Assembly: GCA_020345765.1 (NCBI GenBank) | Contig: CP070770.1 | Location: 2,353,820-2,405,546 of the forward strand | Length of the DNA: 51,727 nucleotides | Origin: Deltaproteobacteria bacterium | Lineage (GTDB): Bacteria > Desulfobacterota > G020345765 | Direction: 5' to 3' | In this document: positions 44,238 through 51,727 of the stretch, piece by piece | How positions within the stretch are numbered: the first letter of the stretch is position 1 | How the letters are laid out: each line of letters starts with the position of its first letter | Notes under the pieces: model-generated | What the model was told of the DNA's origin: nothing | What the model saw: the letters and a program-made list of their open reading frames with translations, nothing else | Databases searched by the model: none | Program-made: the position numbers and the translations under genes

Positions 44238-45614
44238 GTGCCTCGTTTCTCACTTTTAATCATTGATGACGAACTCCACTTGTTGCGGTCGCTCTCCCAT
44301 CTCCTTTCGACAAAGGACCTTGAGGTAACAACCGTAGAGAATGGAGAGAAAGCAATCCAACTGCTCCCGGACAAATCATTCGACATTGTGCTTTGCGATA
44401 TCTGCCTCCCCGGGAAAAACGGGATCGATGTTTTAAAGGAGATCAAGCAGACCAGCCCAGAAACGGTAGTTATTATGATGACCGCACATGCTACGGTGGA
44501 CACCACTATTCAGGCTTTAAGATTAGGGGCCTCCGACTATATTCTGAAGCCCTTCGAACCGGAAGAAATTACCTTCGTAATAGATAAGGCCGTCGAGGCC
44601 AAGATGCTAAAGGAGGAGAATATCCTTTTAAGAAAGGAACTCCAGGAAAAGTATGATTTCTCCAACATCATCGGAGAAAGCTCCTCACTAAGGGACATCT
44701 TTGAGAATCTTAAAAAGGTTATTGACACCGGAAGTACCGTTTTGATCTCCGGGGAGAGCGGGAGCGGCAAAGAGCTGATTGCCCGGGCCATCCACTATAA
44801 CAGTTCCCGCAGAGCCAATCCGTTCGTAACTATAAATTGTGGAGCGATCCCTCCCCAGCTCATGGAGAGTGAGTTCTTCGGCCATGTTAAAGGCGCCTTT
44901 ACCGGAGCACACAGTAACAAAAAGGGGCTTTTTGCGCAGGCCCATGGCGGCACCCTCTTTCTTGACGAGATCGGAGAGTTGAACTTCGATTTACAGGTGA
45001 AGCTCCTCCGGGCACTTGAGGAGAAAAAGATTACCCGGGTAGGAGATATCGTCCCCGTTGAAGTTGATGTAAGATTTATTGCCGCTACCAATAAAAACTT
45101 AAAGGAAGAGGTAAGAAGAGGTAATTTCCGGGAGGATCTCTTCTATCGCATTAACGTCCTGCCCATCCATCTCCCTCCCCTCCGGGATCGGGAGGAAGAC
45201 ATCCCTCTGCTGGCAGACTATTTCCTGGGGAAATATTGTAAGAACTATAACCGGAAAAGAAAAAATCTCTCTCCGGACGCCCTAATGGTTCTCCGGCAAT
45301 ATCAATGGCCGGGAAATGTTCGGGAATTGGAGAATGTAATTGAAAGGGTGGTCCTGATGATTGAGAAAGACACGATCGCCCCGGAGGACCTTCCCTTCGA
45401 CCTTAAGGCCATCGTGCCGGGGATTATTTTGAGGATTCCGGAAGAGGAAATCGAACTCAAGAAGGTCTCCCATCTGGTTATTGAGCTTACCGAAAAGCAG
45501 ATGATCGAGAAGGCCCTGAAGAATGCCGGCAATAATAAAACCAAGGCAGCACAGTCTCTGGGGATAAGCCGCCGGTCGTTGAATTACAAAATAAAGGAAT
45601 ACAAGATCAAATGA
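44238..45614 (+). CDS. NtrC-family sigma-54-dependent response regulator
   Basis: 458 residues in three domains. Receiver (1-120): acidic Asp10-Asp11, phosphoacceptor Asp54, MTAHAT and Lys104. AAA+ domain (about 142-375): Walker A GESGSGKE (172-179), the sigma-54-contacting GAFTGA loop (219-224) and Walker B GGTLFLDEIG. Fis-type HTH (about 415-458): NKTKAAQSLGISRRSLNYKI. It should activate sigma-54 promoters when phosphorylated, most likely by the kinase at 48585. GTG start with AAGGAGG 4 bases upstream. The best candidate target is the promoter at 50354. Confidence 0.95.
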   Translation: MPRFSLLIIDDELHLLRSLSHLLSTKDLEVTTVENGEKAIQLLPDKSFDIVLCDICLPGKNGIDVLKEIKQTSPETVVIMMTAHATVDTTIQALRLGASDYILKPFEPEEITFVIDKAVEAKMLKEENILLRKELQEKYDFSNIIGESSSLRDIFENLKKVIDTGSTVLISGESGSGKELIARAIHYNSSRRANPFVTINCGAIPPQLMESEFFGHVKGAFTGAHSNKKGLFAQAHGGTLFLDEIGELNFDLQVKLLRALEEKKITRVGDIVPVEVDVRFIAATNKNLKEEVRRGNFREDLFYRINVLPIHLPPLRDREEDIPLLADYFLGKYCKNYNRKRKNLSPDALMVLRQYQWPGNVRELENVIERVVLMIEKDTIAPEDLPFDLKAIVPGIILRIPEEEIELKKVSHLVIELTEKQMIEKALKNAGNNKTKAAQSLGISRRSLNYKIKEYKIK

Positions 45615-45663
45615 TAAAAAGACTGCCTTAACCCCCAATCCGGCTGCAATCAAATTGGGTCTA

Positions 45664-47658
45664 ATGCCTAAGAAAAAAAAGCTAATATACCCGCTGATAA
45701 TCTGGGCCTTAAGTCTATTTACCTTACCAGGTAACTCTCTAACTGCAGATCAAAATCAGGAAGAAACGAGAGAAGGGGAGGAACGGCTGCTCTTCCTCGG
45801 AGAAGATCTCACCATAATTACTGCCGTCCGCCGGGAACAAAAGGTATCCGAGGCACCCGCGTCGGTCACCGTAATCACCCGGAGGGAGATCGAGCAATCC
45901 GGGGCCCTCAGCCTACCCGAACTCCTGGTGGGCATCCCGGGAATGGATTTCCTCCGAAAATCAGAAGAAAATGTGGAGGTAAGTATCAGGGGATTCAATA
46001 ACTACTCATCCAATAAGATCCTGGTCCTCTTAGACGAACGGCCCCTCTATGATATCGCATCCACCACCGTCAAATGGAACCTGATCCCGGTCAGCCTCGA
46101 CGATATCGAGAGGATTGAGATCGTCCGGGGACCCGGTTCTGCACTTTACGGTGCCAATGCCTTTCTGGGAATAATAAATATCATTACCAGACCCAACGGG
46201 GCCGGGAGCCCGGAAAGTGAGGGAAAAGCTGAAGTTTTTTCATTATCCTTGGGTTATGGTATCCACAACACCTTTTTTACCGCGGTTAATTCTCAGGGAA
46301 TGACCGAGAGGGTTGCTTATCTCCTTTATGCGGGAATAAACAAGTATGATCGGTTCAAGGAGGAAGAGACCGAGATCAGTAATCCATTTGTAAGCGAATT
46401 GGGGGTTAAGCTGAAATGCGTTGAGAGCGACCTTAAAAAAGCATTCTTTAAGATAAGCTATGATCCTTCCTTCAATACGACACTCACCCTTTCCGCCGGC
46501 CATGCTTATTTAGAAAACCTGAGCAGGACAACCAATGAAGCAGAAAACTCTACCTTCCTGTCTTTCATCCTCGGGGCCAGACCCCGGGGGACCGATCTAA
46601 ATATCCGGCTAAGCGCGGATTGGGGCGATGCCGATATTATCGAGTCTGACGTCTCCCCCTCCACTACCCTTGTCCGCGAGGCACTCAGAAGCGAGCTGGA
46701 GCTGAGACATACGCTTAAGCCCTTCCCTAACGATTACCTCACCTACGGGGCAAATATTACCTTCCATAGTATCGAGGATGGATACTTCTTGCCCCGGGAT
46801 TACGAACAAACCTTTTACGGGATCTATCTTCAGAACGAGATTACCTTATTTAAAAGGCTCGACCTGATTACCGGTCTCAGGTTCGACAAGTTCCCGGATT
46901 TTTCGGCACTCATCTCTCCCCGGGCTAACCTGGTTTACCAATTGGGGAAAGGCCATACCCTCCGGGCAGGATACGGCCGGGCCTACCGGAGCCCGACCCT
47001 CTTTGACCTTCATTCCTACAACCCCACGGGGAAGGTGCTTATTACGGGGAACCCCGATCTCGACCCGGAGAAAATACAATCCTACGAGGTGGGATATGAA
47101 TATCGGACTCAAAGCGCCTTCATCGGGAAGTTAGACCTGTTTAACAACGAGATAAAGGATCTCATTACCCTGAAAGAGCTTCTCACTGCCGAGGGTAACC
47201 GGGCTTTCTCCCCGGTTAACCGGGATAAGGCCCGGGCTTTAGGGGGAGAGATTGAATTGAGATACCGGCCGAAAGATTTCCTCAGCGGCTTTACCAATTA
47301 CTCTTACCAAGAGGTAAGATTCTTAGGGGAAAAAGATATTCATGATGAAGTTCCTTTTTCTCCCAAGCACAAGGTTAATCTTGGCATAACTGTCCAGAAA
47401 GAAAGGAATTTTTCCCTCATGCTCAGTGGCCACTATGTAGGGGATCAAGTCATGACCGATACCAATGCTCCTCTGGTAAATCGAGCGTGGTTTAAAGGCT
47501 ACACTACCGCCTCACTGAAGATCTCTAAGTATTTTTTCGAAAGGGCCCTGGAGATTTCCTTTAACTATGACAATATCCTGGGCCAGGCGCATTTCGAATC
47601 CCCTCTCCACTGCCCGGTGGGAGGGGCATGGATGCTAAAGGTAAAGGGCAGTCTCTGA
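45664..47658 (+). CDS. TonB-dependent outer-membrane receptor
   Basis: 664 residues. Signal peptide (LIYPLIIWALSLFTLPGNSL). A TonB-box-like DLTIITA follows near residue 47, then the plug domain with SEAPASVTVITRREI, LPELLVGIPGMDF and VEIVRGPGSALYGANAFLGIIN. The 22-strand barrel runs from about residue 175 to the end, with IQSYEVGYEY and a terminal aromatic pattern. The form resembles the vitamin B12/colicin (BtuB-CirA) receptor group. The ligand is unknown. It lies between the response regulator and a periplasmic binding protein gene, with a 25-base gap to the latter. Confidence 0.92.
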   Translation: MPKKKKLIYPLIIWALSLFTLPGNSLTADQNQEETREGEERLLFLGEDLTIITAVRREQKVSEAPASVTVITRREIEQSGALSLPELLVGIPGMDFLRKSEENVEVSIRGFNNYSSNKILVLLDERPLYDIASTTVKWNLIPVSLDDIERIEIVRGPGSALYGANAFLGIINIITRPNGAGSPESEGKAEVFSLSLGYGIHNTFFTAVNSQGMTERVAYLLYAGINKYDRFKEEETEISNPFVSELGVKLKCVESDLKKAFFKISYDPSFNTTLTLSAGHAYLENLSRTTNEAENSTFLSFILGARPRGTDLNIRLSADWGDADIIESDVSPSTTLVREALRSELELRHTLKPFPNDYLTYGANITFHSIEDGYFLPRDYEQTFYGIYLQNEITLFKRLDLITGLRFDKFPDFSALISPRANLVYQLGKGHTLRAGYGRAYRSPTLFDLHSYNPTGKVLITGNPDLDPEKIQSYEVGYEYRTQSAFIGKLDLFNNEIKDLITLKELLTAEGNRAFSPVNRDKARALGGEIELRYRPKDFLSGFTNYSYQEVRFLGEKDIHDEVPFSPKHKVNLGITVQKERNFSLMLSGHYVGDQVMTDTNAPLVNRAWFKGYTTASLKISKYFFERALEISFNYDNILGQAHFESPLHCPVGGAWMLKVKGSL

Positions 47659-47683
47659 TCCTTCAGGGTAATAAAGGATTCCA

Positions 47684-48598
47684 GTGAGAAAAATAGTATT
47701 CCCAATATTGGTATTATTCGCCGTTTTTCCATTCCGTCCCGGAACCGGGCATGCCTCCCGGATAGTCGTAGTCTTAAGCGATAAGCTCTCCCCTTACCAG
47801 GAAAACCTCGAAGGGTTCCGTAACACCTGTGAAGCGACGATCACCGAATACGATATGAGGGGTGATGAGCAGTGGGGCGAAGAGATAATCAGGAAGATTC
47901 AGGCAAGCTCGCCCGACCTAGTTCTCGCTATCGGAACTCAAGCAGCGACTCTAATCAGTGAAAAGCTTGATCGGATACCCATTATCTTTTCCATGGTACT
48001 CAACCCCGAAAAGCACGGGTTAACCGGTCCTAATATTACCGGTATCTCTCTGGATATTCCGGTCAAGACTCAGCTTCAAACCATGAGAGATATGCTCCCC
48101 GGGATCAAGAAGATTGGGGTTCTTTTTGATCCTAAGGAAAGCGGCAAGATTGTTAGTAATGCCCGGAAGGTAGCCGAGGAAATGGGTTTTGAGCTAATCG
48201 CGGTAAAAACCAGCTCCCCTAAAGAAATCCCCCGTTCCCTGCGGGAAACCCTTTCCCAGGTCGATGCCCTCTGGATGGTAGCAGATAAGACGGTGGTAAC
48301 CAATCAGTCGATTAAATTTTTTCTGGAGACCTCGCTTAATTTTTCCGTCCCCCTCTATGGTTTGTCTGACTCTTATGTCCGTTCTGGTGCTTTGGTTTCA
48401 CTCACCGTAGATTACCGGAAGAACGGTGAGCAGATGGGGGCGCTGGCTAATCGAATCCTCGGCGGCACCGATCCCAGCCTGCTCCCCATTATGCCGCCGC
48501 AGAATATCTACCGTTCTTTGAACACGAGGGTGGCAAGTGAGCTTAATCTAAAGATACCCACTGAGATTTTGAAAGCAACAAAGAATGTTTATGAATAG
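47684..48598 (+). CDS. ABC-type periplasmic substrate-binding protein (TrpX/PF04392-like)
   Basis: 304 residues with a Sec signal (VFPILVLFAVFPF, cleavage near GHA). Two Rossmann-like lobes: VVVLSDKLSPYQENLEGF opens lobe one, PDLVLAIGTQAATLI and IIFSMVLNPEKHGL follow, and lobe two has KIGVLFDPKESG, ALWMVADKTVV and SLTVDYRKNGEQMG. This is the ABC_sub_bind family. No permease or ATPase gene accompanies it; instead its end overlaps the histidine kinase gene by 14 bases. It is therefore probably a sensor or periplasmic carrier for the kinase rather than part of an importer. Confidence 0.88.
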   Translation: MRKIVFPILVLFAVFPFRPGTGHASRIVVVLSDKLSPYQENLEGFRNTCEATITEYDMRGDEQWGEEIIRKIQASSPDLVLAIGTQAATLISEKLDRIPIIFSMVLNPEKHGLTGPNITGISLDIPVKTQLQTMRDMLPGIKKIGVLFDPKESGKIVSNARKVAEEMGFELIAVKTSSPKEIPRSLRETLSQVDALWMVADKTVVTNQSIKFFLETSLNFSVPLYGLSDSYVRSGALVSLTVDYRKNGEQMGALANRILGGTDPSLLPIMPPQNIYRSLNTRVASELNLKIPTEILKATKNVYE

Positions 48599-50066
48599 AG
48601 CTAAGCGTTTAAAAGATATGAAGAAAACAAGATTTAACTTAAGCCTCCGATGGAAGTTTATTGTCTCGGCCGCATCTTTAGTGGTTATTGTTTCCCTCAT
48701 GTTTAGCTGGCTATTTCTCGGCCAGGCCCGCCGGGATCAGTCAGCTCAATTTGAAAGAAGGGCTCAATCACTGGCGGAAAATCTGGCCTATAATAGTGAA
48801 TTTGGGGTGCTCACGGGAGACCGGCTTAGCCTCGAGAAGCTTCTCGATGGTATCCTGAGCCAGGACGATGTTATCTTTGCCATTATTGAAGAAGCGGAGG
48901 GAAGGGAGCTGGCTTCCCGGGAAAAAGAAGAGAGGAGGAGCAAGCCGGTAATGGAGTTTGTCGCCCCGATCCTGCGTCGGGGCAGGAAATTTGCTGATGA
49001 ATTCTCGATCCTCGAAAAAGGGATTAAGAAAGAGCCAGTTCCCTTGACCGAGATTGGAAAAGTCCGCATTGGTATGAGCCTGAAAGAGCTAAATCAGGCA
49101 AGCCGAGCTATTCGCCAGAAGATACTACTTATTGCCCTGTTTTTAATCTTTCTGGGGGGCCTCCTCGCGGTTATCTTCTCCCGGAGGATTACCAAGCCGA
49201 TACAAAAGCTCTCCGAGGGAGCAAGGATCATCGGGGAAGGTAATCTGGATCATATGATTGAGATTGCCTCAAGCGACGAGATTGGGAGGCTTGCCGAACG
49301 GTTCAATCAGATGTCCCAAAACCTCAAGGATAAACTTGTCCAGATGGTGAATCAGGAAAAGCTGGCTTCAATCGGTCGATTGGCCTCCGGGGTTGCCCAT
49401 GAGATCGGTAATCCTCTGAGTTCACTCCTGATAGATGCCAAAATGCTTCGGGATAGGCTAAGGGAAGACCAGGAGGTAATGGAACCCCTAGAGGCAATAA
49501 TCGATCAGGCTGAAAGGATAAAGGGAATAGTAAGAAACCTCCTTGATTTCTCCCGTTCCCCGGCAGTGGAACTGGAACCGGTAGATATCAAAGAGGCAGT
49601 CGATAGGACAATTACATTAATTTCCCCGCAACTCCGGAAAAGCAGGATTGACCTTAACCTTGAAGTCTCTCCGAGTCTTCCCCGGGTCATGGCAAGTAAG
49701 GACCAGTTGATCCAGGTCTTTATAAATTTAATTATGAATGCATTGGAGGCAATGCCTACTGGAGGAGGGCTTAGAATCGTTGCTCAACCATTAACAACCG
49801 GTTCCCGGCCATCGACAGAAGCAGACTTTCTGGAGATTAGATTCACCGACACCGGCTCCGGTATCCCTCAGGAAAACTTGGATAAAATCTTCGACCCTTT
49901 CTTTACTACCAAGCCAGTGGGACAGGGTACCGGATTAGGATTAGCCATCAGCTATCAGATAATAAGGAAACTCGGGGGATACATCGAGGTTGAGAGCACG
50001 CAAGATAAAGGAACAACCTTTATTATTAAACTCTCTCTGGCCCCTTACTCTCCAGGTCATAATTGA
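48585..50066 (+). CDS. membrane sensor histidine kinase with HAMP domain
   Basis: 493 residues (ATG 48591 or 48618 could also start it). Membrane helices at about 24-46 and 178-199 enclose a periplasmic domain of about 130 residues. HAMP (about 199-252) is followed by HisKA with RLASGVAHEIGNPLSS (phosphorylated His272) and HATPase_c: N box NLIMNALEAMPTGG, G1 DTGSGI, F box FDPFFTTK, G2 GTGLGLAI. This is the NtrB-like class that pairs with NtrC-type regulators. The overlap with the binding-protein gene suggests the periplasmic domain reads that protein's ligand state. Confidence 0.93.
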   Translation: MFMNRAKRLKDMKKTRFNLSLRWKFIVSAASLVVIVSLMFSWLFLGQARRDQSAQFERRAQSLAENLAYNSEFGVLTGDRLSLEKLLDGILSQDDVIFAIIEEAEGRELASREKEERRSKPVMEFVAPILRRGRKFADEFSILEKGIKKEPVPLTEIGKVRIGMSLKELNQASRAIRQKILLIALFLIFLGGLLAVIFSRRITKPIQKLSEGARIIGEGNLDHMIEIASSDEIGRLAERFNQMSQNLKDKLVQMVNQEKLASIGRLASGVAHEIGNPLSSLLIDAKMLRDRLREDQEVMEPLEAIIDQAERIKGIVRNLLDFSRSPAVELEPVDIKEAVDRTITLISPQLRKSRIDLNLEVSPSLPRVMASKDQLIQVFINLIMNALEAMPTGGGLRIVAQPLTTGSRPSTEADFLEIRFTDTGSGIPQENLDKIFDPFFTTKPVGQGTGLGLAISYQIIRKLGGYIEVESTQDKGTTFIIKLSLAPYSPGHN

Positions 50067-50096
50067 AATGCCTTACATAAGTGCAAGGCCTAATTG

Positions 50097-50136
50097 TGTG
50101 CAAAAAGATGGAATTCTACGGGAAGCGGTTTGCACA
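50097..50136. promoter_or_regulatory. distal dyad, TGTGCAAA / TTTGCACA
   Basis: TGTGCAAA at 50097-50104 and its exact reverse complement TTTGCACA at 50129-50136, separated by 24 bases. It lies about 260 bases upstream of the predicted transcription start of the surface-protein gene, within the range of NtrC-type enhancer sites. Confidence 0.55.
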
Positions 50137-50194
50137 AAAAATAATTATAGATTTCAATTACTTAAAAAGACTCTGCCTTTTAATAAATTATTAT

Positions 50195-50214
50195 ATGTGC
50201 AAAATGTTGCACAT
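50195..50214. promoter_or_regulatory. proximal palindrome, ATGTGCAA-AATG-TTGCACAT
   Basis: A perfect 8-4-8 palindrome at 50195-50214, about 175 bases upstream of the predicted start site. It carries the same TGTGCAA/TTGCACA half-sites as the distal dyad. Spacing, symmetry and position fit the enhancer of a sigma-54 activator. Confidence 0.65.
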
Positions 50215-50353
50215 TTTGATATATAATTGACTCCCCGGGTAAAAGTGAGCAGAAATTTTAACCAATTATGTTCGCCAAAAAGAGTCGGAAAATACTGATT
50301 GCCGTGACAAATCCGTCTTTTGGGTCACGAGAATGGCTGTTAATCCCTATTTT

Positions 50354-50369
50354 TGGCATAAGTATTGCA
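50354..50369 (+). promoter_or_regulatory. sigma-54 (-24/-12) promoter
   Basis: TGGCATAAGTATTGCA matches the sigma-54 consensus (GG and GC with the correct 10-base spacing; TGGCA and TTGCA both complete). Transcription would start near 50380, 16 bases before the ATG at 50396. The gap 50067-50395 contains this promoter, the two dyads and no gene. Confidence 0.8.
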
Positions 50370-50395
50370 CAAAATTGAGTTAATTAGGAGTGTTT

Positions 50396-51601
50396 ATGAA
50401 AACTTCACGATATCTAATATTTATCCTCCTGGGAGGCTTAATTATCCCGGGCTTCGGCGGAATTCTCTTGACCGCGATAGAACCGGAGATTGCCGTTGCC
50501 GACCAGTCAGGTCTGGGAACCCGCTCGTTACAGGCAGAAATTGTAACCCCCCCGGCAGGAAAAAGCGTCGATGGATCCAGCCTGACAGTAATGGCCGATT
50601 TAACCTTGGGCGACCCATCTGAGCTTAAGAGTGTCCTTTTTCAATATAAGCCGGAAGAAAGTGATATCTGGACGAAGATTGACAGTAATCCTGCTCATCC
50701 CAATCCGGACCAGAGCTATCCCTACTATGTCCACTGGGATGTATCGGAGTTCAACGAAGGAGACTACCACCTACGGGCAATAGCGAAGGATATCAATGGA
50801 AATGAGGATGACAACCCGGCAGAAATTTTGGTAACGATAGATCACAGTGAACCCGAGGTGATAGAAGGAAGAATAGAAGAAGGAGAAGAGCTGGATGAAA
50901 CGGAATCCCCGCCATTCATTCTTTTGCCATATTTATATACCGAAAATGATTCGAATAACGAATATGTTAGCCATGAGGGATATACAAAAATAGAAAAAAT
51001 ATTGAAAGAAGATGCCAATTGGGTTATTGCCGGGGATGACCTCAGTGATAAGACCACCGAGGTATTTGTCCCCCAGGGGTCTTTAAACTATGAAGGAACA
51101 GTAGTCACTATCATCATTGGCGATCGGGAACCGACTTTATTTGAAGATGAGTCCCTGCACATAGTCGAGTTCAGAAGAGTAGAACTGGAGGGTGGAGAGG
51201 ATGCTCCCAGCAGTCAGTTTGAGGCCGAGGTTATCATTTCTTATAGTGACTCCGACCAGGACGGAATTGTTGATGGAACCTCATTAAATGAAAATTTCTT
51301 GAGGCTTTACCGCTTCGATGATTCCGAAGGCATCTGGGTGGAGTCGCCATCCAGCGTTGACGCTCGACTGAATAAAGTTAGCGGTAATACTGCTCAGCTA
51401 TCTGTCTTTGGCCTGGGAGTGGACCTTGGCGGAAGGTTTTTAGAGGAGGAGGGGAACCTCGGGATGACCTGTAACACGATACTGAATGCTCCGCCGCCAA
51501 GTAATAGCCAGATAATATCAAACATCATGCCGCTTTTGATTCCCTTTCTGGCACTTCTAATAAGAAAAAGGATTTTAACTGCTGATCGTGCCTGCAGGTA
51601 G
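50396..51601 (+). CDS. secreted acidic Ig-like protein with C-terminal membrane anchor
   Basis: 401 residues from ATG 50396, with TAGGAG 5 bases upstream. A signal peptide (about 1-36), an Ig-like domain (about 45-145: VTPPAGKSVDGSSLTVMADL, then HWDVSEFNEGDYHLRAIA), a Glu-rich linker (about 148-170) and a second beta-rich region ending in AQLSVFGLGVDLGG. The C-terminus is a hydrophobic helix (IMPLLIPFLALLI) followed by RKR, the layout of sorting-type anchors such as PEP-CTERM relatives, though no PEP motif is present. Acidic DxDxDG (DSDQDGIVDG) could bind calcium. I do not recognise the family. Its promoter is sigma-54 type. Confidence 0.75.
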   Translation: MKTSRYLIFILLGGLIIPGFGGILLTAIEPEIAVADQSGLGTRSLQAEIVTPPAGKSVDGSSLTVMADLTLGDPSELKSVLFQYKPEESDIWTKIDSNPAHPNPDQSYPYYVHWDVSEFNEGDYHLRAIAKDINGNEDDNPAEILVTIDHSEPEVIEGRIEEGEELDETESPPFILLPYLYTENDSNNEYVSHEGYTKIEKILKEDANWVIAGDDLSDKTTEVFVPQGSLNYEGTVVTIIIGDREPTLFEDESLHIVEFRRVELEGGEDAPSSQFEAEVIISYSDSDQDGIVDGTSLNENFLRLYRFDDSEGIWVESPSSVDARLNKVSGNTAQLSVFGLGVDLGGRFLEEEGNLGMTCNTILNAPPPSNSQIISNIMPLLIPFLALLIRKRILTADRACR

Positions 51602-51689
51602 GCATAGACGGCAGAAGGAATCTATATAGCTCATTAGAAGATAAAAAATCCCGAATAATGTGTGAAATTTAGGGACCCGATGGCGGGCC

Positions 51690-51727
51690 GGATAGCCTAC
51701 TTCGCCGAAGTGGCTACGAAGGCTGAA
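51690..51727. repeat. start of a CTACTTCGCC-type palindromic repeat, cut by the window end
   Basis: GCCTACTTCGCC, then GAAGT, then GGCTACGAAGGC: the two outer parts are nearly reverse complements. CTACTTCGCC also occurs at 6320-6329. The element continues past the right edge. The stretch 51602-51689 shows no gene. Confidence 0.45.

Overview
The window is 51.7 kb of bacterial chromosome from a Gram-negative, diderm organism. It carries a complete Tol-Pal set, a TonB-dependent receptor, ExbB/ExbD/TonB proteins and lipoproteins with clear lipoboxes. Coding is dense, GC is moderate, and many genes overlap by 1 to 14 bases inside operons. Sigma-70-type promoters (TTGACA, 17 bp, TATAAT-like) are easy to read. 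The mixture of families (bactofilin, adjacent PilT paralogues, an ExbB fused to a DUF3450-like coiled coil, an archaeal-like thymidylate synthase, intergenic palindromes typical of environmental assemblies) suggests an uncultivated lineage. I cannot assign a phylum from sequence alone. No rRNA, tRNA, CRISPR array, phage or transposase gene was seen.

Layout. 0-4 kb: FHA protein, hotdog thioesterase, lipoprotein, Crp-family regulator and a PP-loop tRNA-thiolation-like enzyme. 4-9.3 kb: tolQ-tolR-tolA, then from a strong promoter tolB-pal-cpoB. 9.3-11.5 kb: two PilT ATPases on the minus strand behind a consensus promoter. 11.6-19.2 kb: parA-parB, bactofilin, a CPA2 antiporter, then F-type ATP synthase genes b, b', delta, alpha and gamma; a, c, beta and epsilon are absent. 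19.3-21.8 kb: a sirtuin and a phytoene-desaturase-like flavoenzyme on the minus strand. 22-26.7 kb: thymidylate synthase-like protein, cysteine-cluster protein, then an SCP2 / FAD oxidase / Fe-S protein operon. 26.8-33.5 kb: an iron module (fur, feoA, feoB, DUF3450-like protein, TtpC-like protein, exbB, exbD, tonB). 33.6-36.4 kb: rpsB-tsf-pyrH-frr. 36.4-44.1 kb: mixed single genes, including a GMC oxidoreductase with its small subunit and a short intergenic cluster of three DnaA-box-like nonamers. 44.2-51.6 kb: an NtrC-type response regulator, a TonB-dependent receptor, a periplasmic binding protein and a sensor kinase, followed by a secreted Ig-like protein behind a sigma-54 promoter with two upstream TGTGCAA/TTGCACA dyads.

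How they work together. The most coherent candidate for an undescribed system is the last block. A ligand would enter through the TonB receptor, be bound by the periplasmic protein and be reported by the adjacent kinase to the NtrC-type regulator. The regulator keeps the GAFTGA loop needed for sigma-54, and the one visible sigma-54 promoter in the block drives the surface-protein gene. The iron module is a second coherent unit: Fur regulator, ferrous uptake by FeoAB, and a TonB energiser that could also power the receptor at 45.7 kb. The Tol system, bactofilin and ParAB are housekeeping functions for envelope and chromosome.
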